Notes: generated by a model from the sequence alone, not told the origin. Positions 8,821 through 17,814 are shown, counted from the stretch's first letter. The stretch: DNA of 33,921 nt from Symbiodinium natans (GCA_905221605.1 CAJNDS010001117.1:1-33921), one strand, 5' to 3'. Made by a program: numbers and translations.

Positions 8821-9160
8821 ATGCAGTTCCTTGAGAACTTGAGCAAGTACGAGATTGAGGTCGCAGTGGAGATTGTGGCCATCGAAGCAGGGCGGCATGT
8901 GCCCCTTGGACAGTGGCGGTTCCCACAATGAACGGCTCAGGAGAGAGACTTCGAAGCAGCGCTTGCTTCCAACTTGGCACGCTCAGCAGATCGACAGGCA
9001 CGGTGCAACTCTGCCATCACGCTGCGCATCTCTTGGGATCAAAGCAAGCACGGCGCAATCATGCCAGGTGCCGCTTGAGGCCATGCACAAGTATCGCGAC
9101 AGCTACATCAGACCCGGCCATCTTCCTGCAATTGTGTGGGTCGTTGGCATTCGCACGTGA
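8821..9160 (+). CDS. Unassigned coding fragment, two blocks
   Basis: From ATG 8821 the frame reads MQFLENLSKYEIEVAVEIVA then IEAGRHVPLGQWR and would stop at 8929. The signal continues one frame over (8941-9160) as RETSKQRLLPTWHAQQIDRH, GIKASTAQSCQVPL and AMHKYRDSYIRPGHLPAIVW, then stops. Removing the 22-nt segment 8919-8940, which starts GTTCCC and ends GGCTCAG, joins the blocks in frame as GQWR-RETSK. The alternative is a one-base indel in a pseudogene. The product is not recognised. The first block, with an amphipathic helix pattern, is the better supported. Confidence 0.4.
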
Positions 9161-9209
9161 TATGATATCAATATCAATAGAAATATGGTCTCGGGCTGCC
9201 TCCCCCCAC

Positions 9210-10020
9210 CCAATGGTATCCACCCCCCCTCCTCCCTTGAATGTGATTGGGGGTTAGGGTTTCAGGTTTAAGATTATACCCCCGCCCCCCCCCCCCCCGC
9301 CGTGGTGTGGGTGTGGTTGGAGGGTTAGGGTTTAGTGAGTAAGGTTTTGGGGTTTAGGGTTTAGGGTTTAGGGGTTAGGGTTTAGGGTTTAGGGGTTAGG
9401 GTTCGGGGTTTGGGGTTCGGGGTTGAAGGGCCCGTGGTGTGATTCGGGGGGTTGGGGTTAGGAGTTGAAGGTTTAAGAGACCGTCCGCCCGTGCTACCCC
9501 TGCGCCCCCTGTGGTTTGGGGGTTAGGCTTTGTGTTTAAGGTTTGAGGCTTAGGGTTTACATGAGTTTAGGGTTGAAGGATTAGCCCCCCCTGCCTGTGC
9601 TGTGAATGTGGGGGTTGGCGATTGGCGTTTGGGGTTGAAGGTTCAGGTTAAGGGTGTGAGGTTTAAGGTTGGTTTAAGGTTTAGGGGAGGTTTGGGGTTT
9701 TGGGGGGGGGGGGAGGGGGGAGTGTCCCCAGCCTCATCCTCCCTTGGATTACGTGTGGGTGTGGTTAAGCGGTCAGGGTTTTGGGTGTAAGGTCTAAGGT
9801 TTAGGACCTACCCAAGCCCCCCCTGCGGAGTGGGTGTGGTTCGGGGGTTAGGGTTTAATTAGTGTCTGAGGTTTAGGGTTTAGGGTTCGGGGTTTAGGGT
9901 CTAAGGTCTAGGCCCGTGGTGTGATCTGGTTGAAGGTTTAAGACCCCCCCCCGGGTGTGGGTGTGGTTTGGGGGTTAGGGTTTAGGGTTTAAGGTCTAGG
10001 GCTTACAAGGGTTTAAGGTT
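9210..10020. repeat. Degenerate telomere-like (TTTAGGG)n tract
   Basis: About 800 bp of G-rich DNA is built from GGGTTTAGGG, GGGGTTAGGG, GGTTTAAGG and similar variants, densest at about 9340-9420 and 9840-9900. C runs interrupt it (9285-9298) and one G run (about 9700-9715). TTTAGGG is the plant-type telomere unit also used by dinoflagellates. The sequence continues for 24 kb on one side and 9 kb on the other, so it is interstitial. There is no coding signal; the short open frame at 9602-9790 is a repeat artefact. Confidence 0.8.
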
Positions 10021-10049
10021 TGGTCCGGCCCTGTTCCCCCTTTGAATTC

Positions 10050-10490
10050 CGGGCTTTTTCGAGCCGGCTCGAAAACCCGAAATTTCAGAAACTATGCTCG
10101 AGCCATGCTTCCTTTATAAATTTTGAGTTTTTCGAGCCGGCTCGAAAGACCCTGATTTTCTTCATTTAGGCCTGAGGGGCATTCTTCCTGGGATTTCGGG
10201 TTTTTTCGGGTTTTTTTTTTCGAGCCGGCTCGAGCTTCGTACCTGAAATTTTAACCCGTCAAGCCGAGGGGCATGGATTCTGGGATTTCGGGCCTTTCGG
10301 GATTTTTCGAGCCGGCTCGTTGCGGGCCTGGTAATGTAACAATTTTGAGGTTATTCGAGCCGGCTCGAAAGAACCTGAAATTTTAACCCATCAAGGCTTG
10401 CGGGGCATGGTTTCGGCGATTGCGGGTTTTTCGGGTTTTTTCGAGCCGGCTCGAGTTTCGTGGCGAGTCTTTTCGAGCCAGCTCGAAAAG
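10050..10490. repeat. Array of 14-bp palindromes TCGAGCCGGCTCGA
   Basis: Seven palindromes start at 10059, 10132, 10220, 10307 (last base T), 10355, 10441 and 10473 (central CCAG variant). Most are preceded by a T run and followed by A-rich or GA-rich sequence. The larger unit (TGAAATTTTAACC, TCAAG, GGGGCATGG, GGGATTTCGGG, TTTTTCGAG) recurs with spacing near 87 bp. Five copies are exact palindromes. The conserved core among diverged surroundings is notable. Function unknown. Confidence 0.85.
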
Positions 10491-10499
10491 TCCGAAAAT

Positions 10500-10680
10500 T
10501 CTGACCAATCCAAGCCTAAGGTGTCTGCATTAATTTCTGCAAAATTCTCAACTCACACAAGTAGCAGAGCTAAAAATGAAAAGTCTAATTAGCTTAACTC
10601 AATAAATTAGTTTAGGATGAAGTACCTCAATTGATTTAATTCAAAATTAATTCAATAATTATATTTATTTTCATAAGTTC
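10500..10680. other. AT-rich block 1
   Basis: This is low-complexity DNA rich in TTAATT, AATTCAA and AATTAATTCA. No gene is seen. It is compositionally like the blocks at 11460-11860 and 12480-13210. Confidence 0.6.
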
Positions 10681-10889
10681 AATGAATATGATTCATGTAC
10701 TACATGGTGCGCGGGTGATTCTTGCCCGTAGTACGGGACAAGCATTTTCTTGAGGCTGCAGGCCGAAACCGCTGGCAGGGGCAGTATTTCAGAGAAACGC
10801 CACAAAAAAGTGTCCAAAAAGTGGCGACTACCAAAATGAAGTAGTTTAGGACTCACAACATGAAAATCATCGATGTGAAATGGCGAGCC

Positions 10890-11160
10890 CCAAAGTTCGC
10901 TGGCCGCTGGCCATTCGCACGCAGTGGTAACACGGACGGAGTCATCGTTCGGGCATGGTAACACGGACGTTCTCATCGTGCGGGCATGGATGCTCTGGCC
11001 ATTCGCGCGCAATGGTAACACGGACAGAATCATCGCGCGGACATGGATTCGCACGCAAGAGGAACACGGATGCAAGTCAGACGGCCTCAGCAGAGCCAGG
11101 GCTACCCTCAGCAGGCACAGGCTGGTCGGAGCCGGCAGTGGCATGGAAGAAGACCAAAAA
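10890..11160 (+). repeat. Imperfect repeats of GGTAACACGGA and neighbours
   Basis: The core GGTAACACGGAC recurs at about 10926, 10956 and 11014, with a diverged fourth copy GGAACACGGATG near 11061. Each is followed by TCATCG and a GCGCG or TTCGGGCATGG stretch, forming an irregular array of 30-60-bp units. Several open frames exist on both strands, as expected in GC-rich repeats, and none is convincing. The A-rich purine tract at 11200-11340 follows. Confidence 0.5.
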
Positions 11161-11628
11161 AAGCGGCCGAAAGCCAAAACACGAGAAAAAGCGACAGAGA
11201 GCCAAACATAGATAGTCATATATAAGATAAAAAGTGCAAACAACAGAGAAGAACAAGCAAACACCCGAAAGAAAAAAAGAAGCACAGCCAAGAGATGAAA
11301 AGTGTCCAAAAGCAAAAACCCGCAAAAAAGCGCGTGTTGAAAAGGGCCTGAAAAACTTCAGGTGACGGAGGCCTCGGAAAAGGAGAAGAATCCGAGAAAG
11401 GCATAGTTTTCCAGCCGAAAATTGCCGAAGAGCACACGGGCAAGGATGCCCCGCGGTCCTACTACATGAGTTTGATGAATTTAATTGGTTGAATCAATGT
11501 ACGTAGTGTATTTATTTTAAGTAGTTTAAACTCATCCAGTTCACCTGTTTCATTGAATTTGCAGAATCAGTTCAATTAGCTTAGATTAGGCCATTTAGTT
11601 AAGCTGATTTTGTTTAATTAGAACAACT

Positions 11629-11658
11629 GTGCGACGCACGTCGAACATATGTCCCAGG
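11629..11658 (+). repeat. 30-bp direct repeat, copy 1
   Basis: It reads GTGCGACGCACGTCG, then AACATATGTCCCAGG. The second copy lies 113 bp downstream. The left part is a small inverted repeat (CGACG-CA-CGTCG). Confidence 0.75.
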
Positions 11659-11741
11659 TAAGTAGTTCAATCTACTTAATTGAATTCATAGTTAGCTCGA
11701 TAGGTTGAATTCACTCAAGATTCATTTATCTAATTTATCAG

Positions 11742-11771
11742 TTGCGACGTATGTCGGACATATGTCCCAGG
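11742..11771 (+). repeat. 30-bp direct repeat, copy 2
   Basis: It reads TTGCGACGTATGTCG, then GACATATGTCCCAGG. It differs from copy 1 at a few positions and contains the perfect 12-bp palindrome GGACATATGTCC. Confidence 0.75.
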
Positions 11772-11860
11772 AAATATGGTTAATGTAGAGAATCGAACTC
11801 AGAATGAATTGAATGAATTCAGCTCCTTTAGTTTAGTTATGACTTCCGAATTGCTCTGGG

Positions 11861-12442
11861 GTGGCAGGGAACTGGCATGCCGGCCGGGCTATCTTAACTT
11901 GGGGTCTCTCGGTCCGCCCGAGGTTGCGCTGCTCGGCGCTGGTCTTTTCGGCTGCTGCAACAGCTCGAGCGACAAAGCAAGTGGGGCGGCAGCCTGCTGT
12001 CAGGCGCCGCGTGGCCAATGATGCTGAAGAGTTGGTCCCGCTCGAGGCAATACGACCCGGCAGCGGTCGAAGAGCGGCAAGAAGCGGAGCGTGTGGCTGC
12101 CAGAGCGTGCGCGCTGAGGGGCATCCAGAGCCTTTGCATGTCGTGCAACACCTCGGTGACAACAGATACCAGTGTGAGGTTTGCGGTTGGATGGCCACCG
12201 GACATAGATGCAAGTTTGTCAAGAGGGTCTGCTACCCCGGGCGTGAGCAGCGCGGCAACGCTGCCATGCGAAAGCGCCTGGCCGCCGCCTCTGCTTCCGG
12301 CTCTGGTCGGCGCTGGCACGGCGGCTGGTGCGCGATGGCGGTGCTGCAAGGCCGTCCGGCCTGGCCACTGGGTGACGAGTCAAAGTTGCAAGCGTGGACA
12401 TCGCAGCGATCGCCACGGCGTGCCGGAGTTTGCGTAAGATGA
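11861..12442 (+). CDS. Hypothetical protein with one Cys/His cluster
   Basis: A GC-rich 193-codon frame stands as an island between two AT-rich blocks. Residues about 94-125 read HVVQHLGDNRYQCEVCGW then MATGHRCKFVKRVCYPGREQ, with spacing C-X2-C-X5-H-X-C-X6-C that could bind zinc, followed by a basic Arg/Ala stretch. The N-terminal half is less convincing. An overlapping frame (12018-12437) offers QYDPAAVEERQEAERVAARA early and a Cys/His-rich end (SQSCKRGHRSDRHG), so a frame change inside a larger gene is possible. The start codon is not firm. I do not recognise the family. It could be a retroelement gag-type knuckle or a lone host gene. Confidence 0.35.
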   Translation: MAGNWHAGRAILTWGLSVRPRLRCSALVFSAAATARATKQVGRQPAVRRRVANDAEELVPLEAIRPGSGRRAARSGACGCQSVRAEGHPEPLHVVQHLGDNRYQCEVCGWMATGHRCKFVKRVCYPGREQRGNAAMRKRLAAASASGSGRRWHGGWCAMAVLQGRPAWPLGDESKLQAWTSQRSPRRAGVCVR

Positions 12443-12479
12443 GGTGTGACTTCCGAACGACGGACGCGCGCGCCCGTTT

Positions 12480-13210
12480 TCCTACGGCAGACCTCTTCCC
12501 CCCGATTTATGCAATGTAAAAATTTTGCTTACTTAAAACTTCTTGACTAGTACAATTAAAATAGTGACTCTGATGAGTCGAGCTCATGTAGCCAAATTAA
12601 AATAGTTTACTTTATTAACTTAGTATAGTTAAGTTAATGAGTTTAATGCCTGTTTCAAAAGAAATTCAGTTCATGTAACTAAGCGAAACAATGTAACTAG
12701 TTTTGTTCAGTTACATAATTCAATTCAGTTGTTTACTTGAGTGAAATTGTTCATGTGTTTGATGCTGTCAGTTTAGTTAATTTATCTCATTTAAGTGGTT
12801 TCAGTAGTTTCAATAGTTCAGTTAATTTAGTCGCAATTTTGTTTAGTTTGTTGAGTTTAATGGATTCAACGAATGCAGTAAATAGATTTCAATGAGTTGG
12901 AACAAGTAGTATAATTACTATAATTCGAACTACATTTTTTTAATTTTGCCGTTCATGTAATTCAGCTAATTTACATAATTTCACTAATTTAAATACTTTG
13001 AATACATTAATCCGCTTAATTCAGTGAATTCATTTACTTCATTCAACTACGTAAATTAGGTTAGTTCATGTCATTCTTATAAGTAATTAACTTGGTCTAA
13101 CTGATCCGGTAAGTTAAGTTAGTTTAAGGAAATTAAATTGAAATATGTTATTGCTTGAACGAATAGATTTCATGAATTTAGTTTGAAATCCCAACGCCAT
13201 ATTAGAGAAA
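12480..13210. other. AT-rich block 3
   Basis: About 730 bp of degenerate TTTAGTTAA, TTCAATTAGT, AATTTA and TCATGTAA words. No coding frame or RNA gene is visible. The composition contrasts sharply with the GC-rich neighbours and suggests a diverged AT satellite. Confidence 0.65.
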
Positions 13211-13565
13211 ACGTAAGCTAAATAACTCCTGTTCTGGTTTTTGCTTATCGGGCGATGCACACATGAGATTTCAGATGTTGCTTTTTGATAAATAGAATGT
13301 AGCTAAAACTGGTGTTCTGGCATCAGAAGGTCCGAAAACTCTGTGAGGAGTGTAGCTTCAGTATCTAGAAATGACTGAATCCAAAGCCGGATTTCGGTTT
13401 CAGAAAACAAGTGCTCCGGTACAGTCGTTAAGCAAGTTTTCACTCGAGAGATGCTTCGACAACTATAGAAATCATCGTAAATACCGATGGTTTCGTGGCT
13501 TGACGACATGAGCTTGAATCACAAGCCAGGGCGAAGCAGAACAGGAAAGGGCAAGGGTGGATCAT
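13211..13565. other. Spacer, no gene seen
   Basis: There are short open frames on the minus strand only (13303-13509), without motif. Confidence 0.3.
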
Positions 13566-13640
13566 GGGGGGGGGGGGGGGGGGTGGTGACGTGACCATAT
13601 ATATGAATATCTATATATATATATACACATGTATATGTAT
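13566..13640. repeat. G18 run and AT/GT microsatellite
   Basis: An 18-base G run (13566-13583) is followed by ATATATATGAATATC and a run of TATATA and CATGTATATGTA. The G run may be an assembly weak spot. Confidence 0.85.
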
Positions 13641-13684
13641 CTGTCTGGCAGGCATGTGTGTGTATGTAGCTGTTTCGTGCAAAT

Positions 13685-13930
13685 CAAAGAAAGCGGTTGC
13701 TGAGGTGAGGGCGAAGGATTTTGCAGAGTGCGAGTTTTCAGAAATTCGTATGCAGACGAAACAGGGCTCGGAGGTTTCACCCTCGAGCTGGACTGGACGG
13801 ATCCGGAAGCGCCATCTCAGGAGAGAGGAGACCAAAAAGGGGGGATGCCTTCCTTCCCTCGGCCGTGCATGGAATTGGCTTTGTTCAGTTCATTTCATTG
13901 CAACTCATTTGTGGATCTGCTTTGTGGCAG
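13685..13930 (+). CDS. Possible exon, acidic segment
   Basis: The frame that includes 13728 reads RNSYADETGLGGFTLELDWT then DPEAPSQERGDQK, with protein-like composition, before degrading. A good acceptor (TTTGTGGCAG) at 13921-13930 begins the next block. No family is recognised. Confidence 0.3.
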
Positions 13931-14290
13931 GCAGAAGCACTGCGCCAAATGCAGGAGGAAGCAAGTAGCTCCCCAAGACTGGAAGACATGTCATTGCTTC
14001 AAGGTGTGCCTTGCGAAAGCATACTCTGCAGTAGTGGTGGAGGGCCTGGCAACAAGTTGGAGTTTTGCCAGACCCATCAATAGTTGTGGCTGTACAAGCA
14101 TGAGTGGACCCGAAATTTCTCAGGTTCCAAGTTACCTGATCTCCGCAGCGAAGGCCGTAAGCATCTGCGTACACGCAGTATGTCAAATGCACGGCTTGGA
14201 GGTGATCCTCATTGGCTAGCAAATGGAGCACACGTGGAACTGCACAGCCTACAAAAGGCTCAGGCGCAAGTTGACAAGTTGACATTCTGG
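13931..14290 (+). CDS. Possible exons, helical segment of unassigned gene
   Basis: After the acceptor TTTGTGGCAG the frame reads AEALRQMQEEASSSPRLEDM and GVPCESILCSSGGGPGN, and after a TAG at 14081 it continues as LWLYKHEWTRNFSGSKLPDL, RSEGRKHLRTRSMSNARLGG and ANGAHVELHSLQKAQAQVDK. The TAG lies in a 24-nt stretch (about 14060-14083, starting GAGTTTTGCC and ending ATAG) whose removal keeps the frame. Alternatively the stop marks a pseudogene. The ending LHSLQKAQAQVDKLTFW is amphipathic. Function is not recognised. Confidence 0.4.
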
Positions 14291-14293
14291 AGG

Positions 14294-14318
14294 GTCACTT
14301 TGGTCTTTGCATGAGCAG
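14294..14318 (+). other. Candidate 25-nt intron
   Basis: The segment starts GTCACTTTGG and ends ATGAGCAG. It contains a TGA in the upstream frame and a pyrimidine-rich stretch. Removing it joins KLTFWR to RAKTLNGLRG in frame. It sits after AGG and before CGT. It could also be chance. Confidence 0.3.
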
Positions 14319-14500
14319 CGTGCCAAGACGTTGAATGGCCTGCGCGGTGAGATCGTAGGTCGCGGCCTTACGGCCATTTGCATGCCCGAGAGACGTGTCC
14401 CATGGATCCTGCTGTACCCAGGCTTCGACGACAAACAGCTGAGATATCGTACAACTGGCATGTGTGCAAAGAGACGAAGTTGGGTACCGAATATGTTGTT
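14319..14500 (+). CDS. Possible exon downstream of the 25-nt segment
   Basis: The frame reads RAKTLNGLRGEIVGRGLTAI, CMPERRVPWILLYPGFDDKQ and LRYRTTGMC, then becomes less protein-like. Charged and hydrophobic residues are well balanced, and this is one of the clearest coding blocks in the region. The antisense strand also stays open (14249-14503) but reads less like protein. The family is not recognised. Confidence 0.4.
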
Positions 14501-14831
14501 CATGTATTTTCCGCTTTGTTGGATTCGGACTTGTTCTCGATTGGCAGGAGTTTGTGCACACTTTCACATGCCGAATGTAAATGGGCTTGCACACCGTCCA
14601 CAGCTGTCACGGGGCCAAACAAATTCACGCGTGCCAAGCGTTTGCATGAAGATTTTCCTGCCGAGCGATTTCAAAACTTGTGATTAGGCTGGAAGGGATG
14701 GTCGGATGGATCAGAACGGCTGTCCTGTGCAAGTTTGTGAAGCTTAGCCTGCGTGGACAGAAAGGCATGCCTCGGGCTTTGATTGTTCTCGTCAGCATCC
14801 GTCAGCTAAAGTTTAGCGGATTCACGGGCAT
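14501..14831. other. Spacer or intron, no clear signal
   Basis: A plus-strand stretch near 14620-14680 (RAKRLHEDFPAERFQNL) may be a small exon. The rest shows nothing I can support. Confidence 0.25.
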
Positions 14832-15074
14832 GTGAAGCTTTGTTCTCGGGTTCGGCGTGTGGGCTTCAACCGCTCCGCTGCAGCTTTGGGCAGGAACGCA
14901 CAAGCGCAGGAGGGGTATGTGGGACAGAATATTGTTCGCAAGCGAACCCCACCCTCGCCACCGCAACTATGCCAGCTGCAGCTTGACAAAATGTGGAAAA
15001 GTTCAGCCAATTTGGCATCCCTCGCCATACCAGGGATGCCTGGTGGGACTCATGCAGTCGGTTGCCCTGACTGA
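14832..15074 (+). CDS. Possible exon, unassigned
   Basis: An 80-codon open frame contains FNRSAAALGRNAQAQEGYVG, NIVRKRTPPSPPQLCQLQLD and ASLAIPGMPGGTHAVGCPD, then stops. Frames in other phases are also open, so support is modest. Confidence 0.25.
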   Translation: MKLCSRVRRVGFNRSAAALGRNAQAQEGYVGQNIVRKRTPPSPPQLCQLQLDKMWKSSANLASLAIPGMPGGTHAVGCPD

Positions 15075-15190
15075 CCTTCGGATCTTGCCGGCTTTGACGC
15101 CTGGAGCAATTTTTTAAGAACAATTGTTAAGGTTGCTCGATCCAGGTTGACTTGGTGTGGCACATATGTTGGAAAAATTGTGTTTTCTTA

Positions 15191-15430
15191 GGGGCGGAGG
15201 ATCTTGCGCTGCATCTGTGGGCGAGGATCCATGTAGCAACGCCGTTTCCGGTCAAGGCATATAGATGAGCGCCATGGATCAGTTGGATGATGAAAGTTAC
15301 AACTTGCATCCATCGTCCGAGCAGACGGGAGCCCTCCATGATGATGTTAAGATGGTTCTGAGCTTTGACACGAACGCAGACCCTCAAGTTATGAGAAGTG
15401 ACAACTTTGCAACGGCTGCGAAGAAGCAAG
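15191..15430 (+). CDS. Possible exons after TTTTCTTAG acceptor
   Basis: Following TGTTTTCTTAG the first block reads GAEDLALHLWARIHVATPFP and VKAYR before a TGA. The signal then moves one frame over to AMDQLDDESYNLHPSSEQTG, ALHDDVKMVLSFDTNADPQV and RSDNFATAAKKQVSTLTLE, followed by the donor-like GAG-GTGTGCG. Short segments such as GTCAAGGCATATAG (about 15252-15265) would restore the frame. The minus strand is also open, which lowers confidence. The family is not recognised. Confidence 0.35.
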
Positions 15431-16040
15431 TCAGTACCCTAACCTTGGAGGTGTGCGAATTTCAGTTTTGTGCTGCGGTTTGGGATTTATTAAGCCTCGG
15501 CAAAGACATGCCAGGCGTGCGGCTCCACTCGGACAGCACCGTGAAGGCCCCCGTGGGCAAGCAAAGTCGAAGAAGTGCTGCAAGGGTGGCACAGTACTAG
15601 GTATTGATGCTGCAACTTGTTGTTGTGGCTTCCCAACACATATGTTCCGTTTTCCCGTTTTGAGGGTTTCCGGTGCTTTCCAAATCTGGCGCAGCCATGC
15701 ATGCTTTCGAAAAAATGTAGGCTCAGAAGAACGTGCTCGATGTGGTATCTAGTGCCATACGGCTTGAAACGTGGAACGGTCATTTCAAGAATCCGCTCGT
15801 TTGCTGGCAACGCACAGCAAGGGAACAAACACAAAGAATTTGTAGGGGGCCGAGGAAGGGTATCCACGATCAGCAGGATCCAGAAGGAAGCAAGTGAGCC
15901 AAGCATACGGGCCGAGCATAGGGGCCGGACGATGCCAGGATGCTCGGGATACAAAGACAAAAGCGTAAGACCATGGAACCCTTCAAGAAAGGAATGTGAA
16001 AGTGTACAATATCATGAACCCAACCAAGTAAAGGGTAGTC
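15431..16040. other. Mixed stretch with weak coding hints
   Basis: At 15480-15600 two plus frames both look partly protein-like (KPRQRHARRAAPLGQHREGP in one, GKDMPGVRLHSDSTVKAPVG in the other). I cannot choose between them. Beyond 15600 I see nothing definite. Confidence 0.25.
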
Positions 16041-16244
16041 ATGCAAGTCCAAGAAAGCGGTCCTCCTAATGGAGGTCAGTCAGGGTGGAACCAGCGAGGC
16101 ACTTCGGATGACAACTCTGTTTGCAAAGGTGTGCTCAAAACTGCAACTAATCTGACAAAGTCACGACTCGGGGCCGAAAGTGCTTCAGCCACTGTGGGTC
16201 GTCGTCATATCAGGTCGTTGCCAAGAAGAACCTACGCTTGCTGA
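16041..16244 (+). CDS. Possible small ORF or exon
   Basis: ATG 16041 opens a 67-codon frame reading MQVQESGPPNGGQSGWNQRG, TSDDNSVCKGVLKTATNLTK and SRLGAESASATVGRRHIRSL before TGA. It is Ser/Gly/Asn-rich and probably disordered. No motif is recognised. Confidence 0.3.
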   Translation: MQVQESGPPNGGQSGWNQRGTSDDNSVCKGVLKTATNLTKSRLGAESASATVGRRHIRSLPRRTYAC

Positions 16245-16551
16245 CACTGGAGGACCGTCACGTAGCATCCAGTACAGTGCAGGCATGTCTGAATCTGCAA
16301 CGCCAATCTTTATGTGTACTGCCTCTGCAGACCACCACCCATAATCTGTTGACAGCCAATACCATGCCAATACCCAGAACATGTCCAGCCCCGTGGCCTC
16401 CCCGAAAGAGTTGCCTATGCAGGATCTACAGCCTCCACCGATGGTCTGCGGCTCGGGCAACGTAACTTGCAAGCCATGTGGACACTAGCTTGGTTCCCTC
16501 TTTCTCTCACACACTATTGCTTGTCCCTCTCCTCGTTCATTTCATCTGCAG

Positions 16552-16812
16552 TTTGACCTGGCACGTGTATGTGTGAAAGATACAGAGTGCTTCGCGGCGT
16601 GACGGCGAAACAGCTCTGAAGCTGACGGTTGCTTTGGGAATCCATGAAAAGAGGGCGAGCTGTGCACCTGCCATCGAGGACACACTCACACCCGTGCGGC
16701 TCGGGCCCGCGGGCGCGTCGGCCCCCAGCGGAATTCTCAGCTCGATTGGCCTTCGCTGTGCCGAATGTACGGAGACTGCTCTGCAGACCTCTTCATGCGT
16801 TTGGTTGTGCAA
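16552..16812 (+). CDS. Possible exons joined across a 25-nt segment
   Basis: After TTTCATCTGCAG the frame reads FDLARVCVKDTE. It then stops (TGA near 16600), and a second frame continues LKLTVALGIHEKRASCAPAI, EDTLTPVRLGPAGASAPSGI and LRCAECTETALQTSSCVWLC, up to AAG-GTGGTG. Removing 16589-16613 (starts GCTTCGCGG, ends GAAACAG) gives KDTE-SLKLTVALG in frame. A one-base indel would do the same. The function is not recognised. Confidence 0.4.
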
Positions 16813-17248
16813 GGTGGTGGGTGGTGATCTTCATTGTTTTTCGATCTACACAACTTAAGGTCGGTCCAGTGCAATGGCTCTGCCAGGCGCTTCGTGCCAG
16901 TCAAGCTCAAGCCAAAGCTTGCAAGGTATGTGTGTACAAATACACACATACGTATATATATATATATATATGCATCTTACATATGTATGCATAGTGAGTA
17001 CCGTACCGGAGATTCCTGCCGTGACCATGTTTTGCCATGCCATGCCGTGCCTCTGGTGCTGGCCAGGTGCTGGCCCGATCACGCGTGAAATGGTCCGAAT
17101 CTTTGGTCCAGTAGCAGAGTGCCACACAGTTTCACACACCAGGTTGCACATTGAAATTTGCACACAATGCTTCAGGCGCTCAGTGTGCTGGGTCCATGTT
17201 TATCCCATGCTTTGTCACTGACATTTGCACGGACACCGTCGTGCTTAG
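16813..17248. other. Probable intron or spacer with (AT)n
   Basis: A (TATA)n run lies at about 16950-16970, flanked by ACACATACG and ATGCATCTTACATATG. No coding signal is convincing. The stretch ends with CGTGCTTAG, a plausible acceptor for the next block. Confidence 0.35.
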
Positions 17249-17330
17249 GTTCTCAAGGCTATCGACCGCGTAAAGGCTGACACTGCCGCCTTGCAGCAGC
17301 GCCGGGATTCTCAGGGCACCTTGTTTTTTG
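17249..17330 (+). CDS. Exon-like block with coiled-coil pattern
   Basis: After the acceptor CGTGCTTAG the frame reads VLKAIDRVKADTAALQQRRD and SQGTLFF and meets a donor GTAGGAGTGC. The heptad-like spacing of hydrophobic residues suggests a coiled coil. Both splice sites and composition agree, making this one of the better exon candidates of the region. Confidence 0.4.
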
Positions 17331-17747
17331 GTAGGAGTGCGTCCTGCCGATTGCTAAAAACCGTAAAAGAGCTCTCTGCCACGCGCGGCTACATGTTGCT
17401 TACAGGTCCCCCAGACAGTGCATGTTACCTAGGAGAAAACTCGAAAGAAACCCGAAATGGTGACATGCTTCGAGCCTTGCAAAGTACCTTACTCCAAGGC
17501 TTGCAACTAGGCTACAACCCGTGTTTTCTGCACTTCCTCCTGTAACCTTCACAAGCGTGCAGTTTTAAACAACAGGACGGGAGGCGCTCCTACTCTTACC
17601 TTGCTGTTGCACGTGTTTTGGGCATCATGGAGTTAGCTAAGGAATCGCTGCACGGCGAGAAGGCTTGGGGTTGGCTTGGGTCGCTTCATGCACATCACAG
17701 AGTAGCACAGATCAAAACGGCACTCTTGAGAGCCTCAGATGGAAGCC

Positions 17748-17750
<3 letters not shown>

Positions 17751-17783
<33 letters not shown>
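17751..17783. repeat. (TG)n microsatellite
   Basis: A pure TG run of 33 bases lies just upstream of the next coding block, within a probable intron that ends GGCCAG. Confidence 0.95.
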
Positions 17784-17785
<2 letters not shown>

Positions 17786-17814
17786 AGTTTTGTTACTTGG
17801 CCAGGCAACGCAGC

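Larger units (their letters stand above)
11460..11860. other. AT-rich block 2
   Basis: It is rich in TTTAATT, TTCAATT and AGTTTAA words and contains the two direct repeats annotated separately. No gene is seen. Confidence 0.6.

Noticed and set aside
9602-9790. 62-codon ORF in telomere-like DNA
   Set aside because: It encodes only Gly/Val/Arg low-complexity sequence from the repeats.
10671-11315. 214-codon minus-strand frame with hydrophobic N-terminus
   Set aside because: The hydrophobicity comes from the T-rich antisense of an A/purine-rich tract; an overlapping frame (11077-11325) is hydrophobic for the same reason.
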